From contig CAYPIE010000178.1 of assembly GCA_964410665.1 (NCBI GenBank), positions 1 through 6,235 of the forward strand: DNA of 6,235 nt, given 5' to 3'. The DNA is from CAYPIE01 sp964410665. GTDB taxonomy: Bacteria > Planctomycetota > Planctomycetia > Gemmatales > Gemmataceae. The first letter of the stretch is position 1. Each line of letters begins with the position of its first letter. Position numbers and translations under genes: made by a program. Below are positions 1 to 5,238 of this stretch, piece by piece. The notes beneath the pieces were generated by a model. It searched no databases. It worked only from the letters and a program-made list of their open reading frames with translations, and was not told the DNA's origin.

Positions 1-2
1 TG

Positions 3-1316
3 GGCAAGAAGATCCACGACGGGCGTTTCCTGAACTTGATCTGGAAAGCCCTCCGGGCGGGCTACCTTTGGGGAAGAGAAAGGAGGGATACGCTCACCGG
101 TAGTCCCCAAGGCAGCATCCTCAGCCCCATCCTGGCCAACGTCTACTTGCACGAACTGGACGAACTCGTCGAACAGCTTCGCGTCAAGTACGAGAAGGGC
201 CGAGGCCGTCGGCGTCTGCCCGAGTACGACTGTGTGCTCAAACAACGTCGCTACTGGCTGCGGAAGTCCGGCGGGGTCTTCACGCCGCACGTCAAGGAAT
301 TGACCAGACGCATGCGGTCTCTGCCTTCCGGTGATCCGAGGGACGCTGACTACGTTCGGGTCCGCTACCTACGTTACGCGGACGACTGGATCGTCGGCGT
401 GATCGGCCCCAAGCACCTGGCCGAGACGATCAAGGAGAAGATCCGGCAGTTCCTGAAGGATCGATTGAAACTGGAACTCAGCCAGGAGAAGACCCGCATC
501 ACCCACGCCAAGACCGAGGAAGCCACCTTCCTGGGCACGCGGCTGAGTGTCGGGAAATCTCATGGTGCCGAAGCCAAGATCACGACGCAACGGTCCGCCG
601 GCGGGCGGAGGTTCAAGCGACGGGTGACGGGATGGATTCCCACCTTGAAGGCACCCACGCCCAAGCTGGTGGAACGACTTCACCAGAAGCGATTCTGTGA
701 CGCCGAAGGCTTCCCCACTTCCCAAACCAAGTGGCGGATGCTGGACGCCGACCAGATCATCGGGTTGTACAACGGCATCCTTCGCGGACTGCTGAACTAC
801 TACCGGTTCGTGGACAACTTCGCGACGCTGAGTCGCATCCAGTACATCCTGCGTTACTTACTGGCCAAGAAGCTGGCGCACAAGTATCGCCGCTCCATGA
901 GCAAGATCTTCCGGAAACACGGACGCAACCTGCGGTTCGAGTGGCAACTGCGTGACGGCGGACGAAAGTCCGTGGCGTTCGCGGAGAACACCGATGGGGC
1001 CGTAAAGACGGATGCGTTCGTGACCCACCCGGTCGATCCGGATCTCTTGGGATGGCATGCCCGGCTGCGTACGCGATCGAAGCTGGGGTTCCCGTGCCTC
1101 GTTTGCGGGGCGTCGGAGAAGGTGGAGATGCACCACGTCCGGCACATCCGCGAGACGGGGGAGCGAAAGCCGAAAGGCTTTCAGGCGGTGAAGAGAGCTC
1201 TAAATCGCAAGCAGATCCCCGTCTGCAAGGGGTGCCACGAGAAAATCCACAAAGGAGCGTACGACGGCATCCGCTTGCAAGAACTGGCTTACGACTTCGC
1301 CGCACGTCCCACGTAG
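3..1316 (+). CDS. ltrA: Group II intron reverse transcriptase/maturase/HNH endonuclease, 5'-truncated by window edge
   Basis: This multifunctional intron-encoded protein splices its own intron RNA as a maturase and copies it into DNA targets. The frame is already open at base 3 (GKKIHDGRFLNL...), so the true start and RT blocks 0-3 are missing, roughly 150-200 residues. Visible in order are: the GSPQGSILSPILANVYLHEL block (about 96-155), the catalytic YADD box (375-386), the FLGTRL block (about 528-545), the domain X/maturase helix region LYNGILRGLLNYYRF (about 765-810), and an HNH endonuclease at the C-terminus (about 1095-1250). The HNH has a CxxC pair, an HH pair, NRKQIP, then CxxCH and IH, so its metal and catalytic residues look intact. 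The insertion before YADD and the VEMHHVRHIR signature resemble fungal mitochondrial cox1 intron proteins, indicating an ML-type lineage. The stop codon lies only 12 bases before domain V. No frameshift is seen. Confidence 0.95.
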   Translation, partial: GKKIHDGRFLNLIWKALRAGYLWGRERRDTLTGSPQGSILSPILANVYLHELDELVEQLRVKYEKGRGRRRLPEYDCVLKQRRYWLRKSGGVFTPHVKELTRRMRSLPSGDPRDADYVRVRYLRYADDWIVGVIGPKHLAETIKEKIRQFLKDRLKLELSQEKTRITHAKTEEATFLGTRLSVGKSHGAEAKITTQRSAGGRRFKRRVTGWIPTLKAPTPKLVERLHQKRFCDAEGFPTSQTKWRMLDADQIIGLYNGILRGLLNYYRFVDNFATLSRIQYILRYLLAKKLAHKYRRSMSKIFRKHGRNLRFEWQLRDGGRKSVAFAENTDGAVKTDAFVTHPVDPDLLGWHARLRTRSKLGFPCLVCGASEKVEMHHVRHIRETGERKPKGFQAVKRALNRKQIPVCKGCHEKIHKGAYDGIRLQELAYDFAARPT

Positions 1317-1324
1317 CCTGGGAC
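1306..1324 (+). other. Hairpin enclosing the maturase stop codon (possible domain IV remnant)
   Basis: GTCCCA (1306-1311) and TGGGAC (1319-1324) are perfect 6-base complements with a 7-base loop. The TAG stop codon of the maturase (1314-1316) sits in that loop. It directly precedes domain V. It could be the 3' side of domain IV folding on itself, or it could be chance. Confidence 0.4.
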
Positions 1325-1328
1325 CGGA

Positions 1329-1362
1329 GAGCCGGATGCCAGGAAAGTGGCCCGTCCGGTTC
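1329..1362 (+). ncRNA. Group II intron domain V (catalytic hairpin)
   Basis: This is a 34-base hairpin of the exact size expected for domain V. The lower stem pairs GAGCCGGA (1329-1336) with TCCGGTTC (1355-1362), eight pairs including one G-U, and carries the conserved AGC catalytic triad at 1330-1332. A two-base CG bulge (1353-1354) lies on the 3' side. The upper stem GCCA/TGGC is capped by a GAAA tetraloop region (1343-1346). The tetraloop is closed by an unusual G-G opposition, and the base of the upper stem is a U-C mismatch. The domain binds the metal ions used in splicing. The assignment rests on sequence and pairing alone. Confidence 0.92.
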
Positions 1363-1364
1363 GG

Positions 1365-1413
1365 GAAGGGGCGGTTGGTATCCCTCGAAAGGGGGTCTGG
1401 CCGCCTACTTCAT
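1365..1413 (+). ncRNA. Group II intron domain VI with branch-point A and 3' splice site
   Basis: The basal stem pairs GAAGG (1365-1369) and GGCGG (1370-1374) with CCGCC (1401-1405), T1406 and CTTC (1408-1411), leaving A1407 as the only unpaired base on the 3' strand. That is the expected bulged branch-point adenosine for lariat formation. The distal part contains CCCTC-GAAA-GGGGG, another GNRA-capped stem. The intron would end after CAT at 1413, matching the rule that group II introns end in AY. Confidence 0.88.
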
Positions 1414-1708
1414 TAAGGAATCTCCTGGTCATTCTGCCGAGTTGGAAGCATCCTACCCCCGTTAATTTGTGGGGCGAGTACCGAAGCGTGTCGAGCCCGA
1501 GGTTCATTTCTCCATCGACTGACGAAATGTCTTTCGATGTTCCGATATTTTCGAGTGGGAGCCGGAAGGGTTCTTGAACTGAAAGTCGCCCTGACCGCTC
1601 GGGGTGAATGACGCCGACCTTCCCCACGAGCGAAATCGCGGAATTGGTGGCTGCGAGGCCGTGAACCGGCTGACAGAATCGGCTATCCTGATGGAAAAGG
1701 AGGGGAAA
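1414..1708. other. 3' exon side of the intron; no supportable gene
   Basis: This is about 295 bases between the intron end and the antitoxin start. No reading frame here has recognisable family features. A small imperfect hairpin is present (CATCGA 1513-1518 with TCGATG 1534-1539, and inside it GAC/GTC), with no clean T-tract after it. What the intron interrupted cannot be told without the 5' exon. Any promoter and operator for the downstream antitoxin operon should lie in the last hundred bases, but I see no convincing -35/-10 pair. Confidence 0.5.
1697..1703 (+). promoter_or_regulatory. Ribosome binding site of the antitoxin gene
   Basis: A strong AAGGAGG lies five bases before the ATG at 1709. 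It decides the start: the same frame is open farther upstream (ATG at 1604 and 1691), but those starts have no comparable site and would add an N-terminal extension unlike the family. Confidence 0.85.
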
Positions 1709-1936
1709 ATGTCCACCGTTACGCTCGAAGTAGCCCAAACGCAGCTTTCCGAATTGCTGGAACGCCTGGCACCCGGCGAGGAGGTCGTCATCCTGCGCGA
1801 GGGCAAACCCGTGGGACGCTTATTGCCGCCGGATCCGCCCAAGGGTGTGCCGGTCATCGGTCGGGGGAAGGGAAATCTGGTTCGCTACGTCGATGACGAC
1901 GAGCACCTGAAGGATTTCGCGGAGTACATGGAGTGA
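1709..1936 (+). CDS. Type II antitoxin, Phd/YefM family
   Basis: This 75-residue protein should bind and neutralise the PIN toxin encoded next to it, and repress their shared promoter. The N-terminal half (MSTVTLEVAQTQLSELLERL, then GEEVVILREGKPVGRLLP) is the characteristic Phd/YefM DNA-binding and dimerisation fold, with the usual beta-strand-rich 'VI..GKPV..L' core at residues 24-39. The C-terminal half is proline- and acid-rich, ends in VDDDEHLKDFAEYME, and is the likely toxin-wrapping tail. Length is typical (70-90 aa). The stop TGA overlaps the GTG start of the toxin by four bases, so the two are translationally coupled. In PIN-toxin pairs the antitoxin is often called vapB regardless of fold. 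I leave the symbol blank because the fold is Phd-like rather than AbrB-like. Confidence 0.9.
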   Translation: MSTVTLEVAQTQLSELLERLAPGEEVVILREGKPVGRLLPPDPPKGVPVIGRGKGNLVRYVDDDEHLKDFAEYME

Positions 1937-2319
1937 GGCTGCTCCTCGACACCCACACCCTTCTCTGGGTGTACTGGGGCGACCCCAAATTGAGTGCGAC
2001 GGCGGCGGCTCTCGTTACAGACCCGGGCAACAGCGTGTACGTGAGTCCGGCTTCCTACTGGGAGATCGCGATCAAGGTGAGTACCAGTAAGTTGGTGCTT
2101 CGCGTATCCTACGACAATTTCATCACAGACGCGATCACGAACAACGGGTTCACCATTTTCCCAATCGAACCCCGGCATACTGAGGCTCTGACGACGCTCC
2201 CCATGCACCACAGGGATCCGTTCGACCGGCTGGTGATCGCGCAGGCAATGGTTGAGCAGATGCCGATCTTGAGTTCGGATGCTGCCTTCGATGCGTACCC
2301 CGTGACTCGCCTTTGGTGA
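1933..2319 (+). CDS. vapC: VapC-like PIN-domain toxin (ribonuclease)
   Basis: This 128-residue PIN-domain protein is expected to be a Mg2+-dependent RNase that inhibits growth by cutting RNA when the antitoxin is lost. The acidic active site is complete: D6 in LLLDTHTLLW, E44 in SYWEIAIKVS, D95 and D98 in HHRDPFDRL, and D116 in LSSDAAFDAY. Length and motif order match the PIN toxins normally paired with Phd-type antitoxins. It starts at GTG, overlapping the antitoxin stop (sequence GTGA). It has no strong ribosome binding site of its own beyond GGAG-like bases inside the antitoxin gene, which favours translational coupling and less toxin than antitoxin. No truncation or missing catalytic residue is seen. 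The RNA target cannot be predicted. Confidence 0.93.
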   Translation: MRLLLDTHTLLWVYWGDPKLSATAAALVTDPGNSVYVSPASYWEIAIKVSTSKLVLRVSYDNFITDAITNNGFTIFPIEPRHTEALTTLPMHHRDPFDRLVIAQAMVEQMPILSSDAAFDAYPVTRLW

Positions 2320-2365
2320 GGCAGTCACTCTCGCGGGGTAGAAGGTCAAATCCAGTGATCCGCGT

Positions 2366-2383
2366 CGGGGACTTTTCGCCCCG
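2366..2383. terminator. Weak hairpin between convergent vapC and pseudogene
   Basis: CGGGG (2366-2370) pairs with CCCCG (2379-2383) around an 8-base loop containing TTTT. It lies 47 bases after the vapC stop and just past the stop of the minus-strand remnant, so it could serve either direction. There is no T-tract after the stem, so it is only a weak terminator candidate. Confidence 0.25.
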
Positions 2384-2396
2384 TGGTGATGTGAGG

Positions 2397-2669
2397 TTAT
2401 TCCGAACTTCCATCCGAGGCTTCGACCTCGATCTTCGTCCGGGGCTGTACGGCCGATTTGATCGTAGTTTCGACCGGCGTGTACAAGTCGATTTCCGTCG
2501 GCGTAAACAGGTCCATGGCCACCGGAACGGGATTGGTCCGAATCGTGACAACCAGCGTGTACCGGGCATCCTTGGACCAGTCGTTCCCTTTCGATTCCCG
2601 TCACCAGCCGCTCACGGGGTAGACCGCGATCGGTCCACAGTTTGCGAGATCCGCGGCGGTACCCGTCCA
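2397..2669 (-). pseudogene. C-terminal remnant of a subtilase-like (S8 family) protein, with in-frame TGA
   Basis: Read on the minus strand, one frame gives WTGTAADLANCGPIAVYPVSGW, then TGA (complement of TCA, 2601-2603). In the same frame it continues RESKGNDWSKDARYTLVVTIRTNPVPV, a short linker, IDLYTPVETT, and finally stops at TAA (2397-2399). The pattern 'IAVYPVxGWW+E....ARYxLVVTI.T...DLYTPV' is, from memory, the C-terminal signature of a group of bacterial S8 subtilase-like peptidases. The TGA falls exactly where a second Trp (TGG) is expected, so one G-to-A change would explain it. About 71% of codons after the TGA end in G or C, as in coding DNA. The catalytic domain is absent: the frame closes again at 2700-2702 and upstream sequence is unrecognisable. 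The family name is a memory-based inference; the coding character is what the sequence shows. Confidence 0.5.
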
Positions 2670-3012
2670 CCAAAGGGATCGTCTACGGATAGGGCTACTT
2701 CAGGTTAATAGAAAAGTCGCGCTTTGCGTTAACCGCTCTGTGGTTTTGGGAGAGGCTGCGAACTCAAGACACACGGATTAACAGCTTGCGCGGCTACGAC
2801 CGGTCCTTGCAATGCCATCCCACAGAACACTTGCTCGCCGCCAAAGTGAACAGTAGAAGACGCGTTTTCTTACGCGTGTAGGTCGATGCGACCTACACGA
2901 TTCAGGTCACGAAGCTTGCGCGCGGCGGTGCTTGTCACCTCGTATACAAGAGGCACATGATCCGTTTCCACTTTCGGCACGGGGGTTTTCTTCAAATAGC
3001 AGGATGACGCAT
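2670..3012. other. Non-coding or decayed stretch between two remnants
   Basis: No gene is supported here. Short open stretches exist on the minus strand. One runs through the palindrome at 2875-2899 and ends ...RKLRDLNRVGRIDLHA at 2870, but it has no family features I recognise and overlaps the transposase remnant in another frame. Two MluI-type ACGCGT palindromes lie 12 bases apart (2860-2865, 2872-2877) beside the larger inverted repeat. Confidence 0.4.
2875..2899. repeat. Perfect REP-like palindrome (11-bp arms, 3-base loop)
   Basis: CGTGTAGGTCG (2875-2885) is the exact reverse complement of CGACCTACACG (2889-2899), with ATG as loop. Eleven of eleven pairs match. No T-tract follows on either strand (GATTC on the right, TAAGA reading left), so a simple intrinsic terminator is unlikely. 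It lies 114 bases downstream of the RAYT remnant in that gene's direction, the usual setting for REP palindromes mobilised by such transposases. The link is an inference. Confidence 0.65.
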
Positions 3013-3282
3013 CTATCGCTGATCGGATGCCGTGGGGCTCTTTTTCCTCGGCCGGCCGCGTGGCCGCTGTGTCGTTTCCAACCCCAGGTGGGCCACGCTG
3101 CTTTTCGTCCAGGCGTCGCCAAACGGGCTGACGCGGGTGATGCATTGGCGAATGGCCGCTACTTCCGCCTCCGTCTGCGGTTCGTTCACCCAGGCTCGCC
3201 ATAAGCGTGGCAAGGCGGGGTCGGTGGGGATCGCCAGCCAGGGCCGCTTCTCGGGTTTTCGCCGCCGCAGATAGGCGCTTCG
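3013..3282 (-). pseudogene. C-terminal remnant of a REP-associated tyrosine (IS200-like, Y1) transposase
   Basis: The minus-strand frame ending at the TAG at 3013-3015 reads PTDPALPRLWRAWVNEPQTEAEV, then AAIRQCITRVSPFGDAW, then AHLGLETTQRPRGRPRKKSP. This is the characteristic tail of RAYT/IS200-like transposases in planctomycetes and relatives: '..WVNEPQTEAEL.AL+..V.RG.PFG...W...TA..LGLESTLRPRGRPRK'. The frame stays open upstream to an ATG at 3390, but that part (NHPPHHDNHPP...) is low-complexity sequence from a tandem repeat. It does not contain the HUH and catalytic Tyr domain that should make up the first 130 or so residues. The gene therefore lacks its catalytic half and cannot be functional. 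The tail departs from the usual form at several places, consistent with decay. Confidence 0.75.
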
Positions 3283-3527
3283 GTGGTGACCTGCGCTGAG
3301 AGAAACCGGATGTCGCCGGCGGGGAGGGTGGTTGTCATGGTGGGGAGGGTGGTTGTCATGGCGTCGCGGGCGTTTGACACGCCACGACATGCGCTTGGCT
3401 GCGCGCCTCTGGTGTTCGCCAGAGCTTTGACGGATAATAGAGTAGAGTTGAGAACTTATTTTGACTACGTCTCCGTCCGCGCTGCGACCGTCGACCTGTC
3501 TGATCCGTTACACCGAGAAAGAGTACA
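3283..3527. other. Leader region upstream of the sulfatase
   Basis: This stretch contains the tandem repeat at 3321-3362, a hairpin (CTCTGG 3407-3412 with CCAGAG 3419-3424, extendable by one T-G pair to a GTTC loop), and then an AT-richer leader (about 3426-3470) that is the most likely promoter area. TTGACG (3427-3432) and GATAAT (3433-3438) both occur but abut each other, so they cannot form one standard promoter. No gene is supported. Confidence 0.4.
3321..3362. repeat. Tandem duplication, 2 x 21 bp
   Basis: Two adjacent 21-base units (3321-3341 and 3342-3362) are identical except for their last base (T versus C). Each begins GGGGAGGGTGG and ends TTGTCATGG plus that variable base. On the minus strand each unit carries an ATG and would encode the same heptapeptide start (MTTTLPT, MTTTLPA). 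The 21-base length preserves all reading frames. Confidence 0.9.
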
Positions 3528-5168
3528 ATGAACATCCGTTGGCCTGCACTTATATCGACAGCCGTATTGTTCTCTGGAGTTCTGAGTTTCGGGGGGGCCG
3601 ATGCCGCCGACCGGAAACCGAACGTTCTGCTTGTCGTCGCCGACGATATGGGTTGGACTGACCTCGGCTGCTTCGGTAGTGAGATCGCGACTCCACACCT
3701 CGACGCACTTGCGCAGCGCGGCATTAAGTTCACCAATTTTCACGCGTCGGTGAGTTGCTCTCCCACACGCTCGATGCTGTTGACGGGAACTGACAATCAC
3801 GTCGCCGGCATGGGGAACATGGGAGAATTGCTGACCCCGGAGCAGAAAGGAAAGCCGGGTTACGAGGGGCATCTCAATAATCGAGTGGTGACGCTTGCCG
3901 AGGTGCTGCGTTCCAGTGGCTATCACACTTACATGGCGGGCAAGTGGCATCTGGGTCACCAGCCCGAGCAGGATCCGCACGCTCGTGGCTTCGAGCGGAC
4001 ATTCACTTTAATCAACGGCGGCGCAAGCCATTGGCCTGACATGCGAGGGTTGATGGAGATTGAAACCCCCGTACGTTACACGATGAACGGAGAAAAACTC
4101 GACAAGCTTCCGGCCGATTTCTTCTCAAGCCGCAGTTATTCAGACTTCCTGATCGACGCCATCCGTGAACAACGGGGCGATGGGAAGCCGTTCTTGGCCT
4201 ATCTTGCTTTCACCTCGCCTCACGATCCGATGCATGTCCCGGAACCGTGGCTCAGCAAGTATCGTGGCAGATATGACAAGGGGTATGAAGTTCTCAAAGA
4301 CGAACGCGCTCAAGCAGCCAAGCGACTGGGCCTAGTAAACAGGGACGCCAAGTTGCCTGACCGCCACCCCATCGTCAAGCCGTGGAACGAACTGACGCGC
4401 GAGCAGAAAGCCCTTGAGGCGCGAGGAATGGAAGTGTACGCCGGCATGGTCGAGAACATGGACTACCACTTTGGCCGTGTCGTCAAGTTCCTTCAGGACA
4501 TCGGTCAGTACGACAATACGATTATCGTCTTTATTTCCGATAACGGGGCGAATCCTTACTACACGGAAGATTATCCGGGCAACCGCGGCAGCAAGTGGTT
4601 AACGCAGTTCGACAACAGCCTCAATTCAATTGGTTCTCTCCGTTCCGCATATGCGTATGGACCCGGATGGGCGACGGCGGGCGCTGGCCCTCTGACGCGA
4701 TTCAAGATGACGGTTTCAGAGGGTGGCATTCGCACGCCCATGCTGTTGTCCGGTCCAGGCGTCAAAGGCAACCGCCAAGTCAACGCTTTCTGCTACGTCA
4801 CGGAAATCATGCCCACCCTGCTGGAATTGGCAGGTGTCGAAAAGCCGAATGTGTACATGGAGAAGAAAGTGGCGCCGATGCGCGGGCGCTCCATGGTCGA
4901 CGTGCTGTCGGGAACTAGCGATGCAATCTACCGTGAAGACGAAGCCGTTGCGGGCGAGTTGGGCTTCGGCATGTGGGTACGGCGTGGTGACTACAAGGGC
5001 GCTTTGGTGCCCGAAAACTACGGATCAGGGGAATGGGAACTATACAATCTGGCCACGGACCCAGGGGAAACGAACAACCTTGCGGAGAAACAACCAGGGA
5101 TGCTGGAAGAGTTGAAAGACGCGTGGCGTGCCTATGCCGAGGACGTCGGCGTAGTTTTGCCAAAGTGA
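3528..5168 (+). CDS. Secreted arylsulfatase, AtsA-like (formylglycine-dependent sulfatase)
   Basis: This 546-residue type I sulfatase hydrolyses sulfate esters with a formylglycine made from Cys. The N-terminus has a signal peptide: a short basic start (MNIRWP), a hydrophobic stretch LISTAVLFSGVLSF and an ADA-like cleavage site near residue 26, so it acts outside the cytoplasm. Active-site residues in order are D39, D40, C77 in CSPTR (the formylglycine site), R81, K139 and H141 in GKWHLG, H232 in SPHDP, D338 and N339 in SDNG, and K393. The spacings C77-K139 (62) and H232-D338 (106) equal those I recall for Pseudomonas aeruginosa AtsA (about 536 aa), so an alkyl/aryl-sulfatase of that type is favoured, though the natural substrate is unknown. 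The C-terminal WELYNLATDPGETNNLA segment is also typical. It needs a formylglycine-generating enzyme, not encoded here. The ribosome binding site is weak (AAAGAG at 3518-3523). The gene stands alone, with remnants upstream and an IS directly after it. Confidence 0.95.
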   Translation: MNIRWPALISTAVLFSGVLSFGGADAADRKPNVLLVVADDMGWTDLGCFGSEIATPHLDALAQRGIKFTNFHASVSCSPTRSMLLTGTDNHVAGMGNMGELLTPEQKGKPGYEGHLNNRVVTLAEVLRSSGYHTYMAGKWHLGHQPEQDPHARGFERTFTLINGGASHWPDMRGLMEIETPVRYTMNGEKLDKLPADFFSSRSYSDFLIDAIREQRGDGKPFLAYLAFTSPHDPMHVPEPWLSKYRGRYDKGYEVLKDERAQAAKRLGLVNRDAKLPDRHPIVKPWNELTREQKALEARGMEVYAGMVENMDYHFGRVVKFLQDIGQYDNTIIVFISDNGANPYYTEDYPGNRGSKWLTQFDNSLNSIGSLRSAYAYGPGWATAGAGPLTRFKMTVSEGGIRTPMLLSGPGVKGNRQVNAFCYVTEIMPTLLELAGVEKPNVYMEKKVAPMRGRSMVDVLSGTSDAIYREDEAVAGELGFGMWVRRGDYKGALVPENYGSGEWELYNLATDPGETNNLAEKQPGMLEELKDAWRAYAEDVGVVLPK

Positions 5169-5171
5169 CAC

Positions 5172-5173
5172 TA
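5172..5173. other. Left TA target duplication of the IS630 element
   Basis: TA directly before the left end (GAGC...). It matches the TA at 6183-6184 after the right end. Both lie in CTAG contexts formed with the element's terminal G or C, the target known for IS630. Confidence 0.85.
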
Positions 5174-5201
5174 GAGCGGTCATCAGGGTATTGTAGCGTT
5201 T
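5174..5201 (+). repeat. Left terminal inverted repeat of the IS630 element
   Basis: Two matching blocks, GAGC (5174-5177) and TGTAGCGTTT (5192-5201), are separated by 14 bases. Their exact reverse complements with the same 14-base spacing form the right end. The spacer itself matches at only 5 of 14 positions. Confidence 0.88.
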
Positions 5202-5238
5202 GCGGGTTGGTTGTATTCTAACAACTCTGCACTCGCCG

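Larger units (their letters stand above)
1..1413 (+). mobile_element. Group II intron, 3' part (5' end outside window)
   Basis: This is the retroelement made of the maturase ORF followed by ribozyme domains V and VI. Domains I-III and the 5' exon lie beyond the left edge. The 3' boundary is set by domain VI: its basal stem carries one unpaired A (1407) and the intron would end in CTACTTCAT at 1413, seven bases from the branch A through the last base, as in lactococcal Ll.LtrB-like introns, which end CTACTTCAC. The ORF resembles the mitochondrial-like (ML) class usually paired with IIA RNAs; that class call is an inference from protein features, since domain I is not visible. The intact RT, maturase and HNH parts suggest a mobile, recently active element. 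The first bases of the 3' exon are TAAGGAATCT at 1414. Confidence 0.9.

Noticed and set aside
1513..1539. Imperfect hairpin CATCGA...TCGATG as a terminator of the interrupted gene
   Set aside because: The stem is interrupted, no clear T-run follows, and no gene is identified upstream in the exon.
1504..1610. Minus-strand reading frame ending ...FKNPSGSHSKISEHRKTFRQSMEK as a gene remnant
   Set aside because: The peptide tail looks plausible, but the frame is continuous with antisense of the antitoxin and I recognise no family. There is too little to call.
1670..1689. CTGACA and TATCCT as a promoter for the toxin-antitoxin operon
   Set aside because: Only 8 bases separate them, far from the usual 16-18, and no alternative -35 fits upstream of TATCCT.
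2601..2603. In-frame TGA as a recoded codon (tryptophan or selenocysteine)
   Set aside because: The antitoxin, PIN toxin and sulfatase all end in TGA used as a normal stop. The upstream part of the gene is missing too, so simple pseudogene decay is more likely.
2870..3000. Minus-strand frame ending RKLRDLNRVGRIDLHA as a small gene
   Set aside because: Its end is encoded by the perfect palindrome, it overlaps the transposase remnant in another frame, and it has no recognisable motif.
3407..3424. CTCTGG/CCAGAG hairpin as a terminator or riboswitch element
   Set aside because: There is no T-tract after the stem and it is too short to be a riboswitch. No gene ends just before it.
3427..3438. 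TTGACG followed by GATAAT as the sulfatase promoter
   Set aside because: The two hexamers are adjacent, so they cannot serve as -35 and -10 of one promoter. Each alone is too short to claim.
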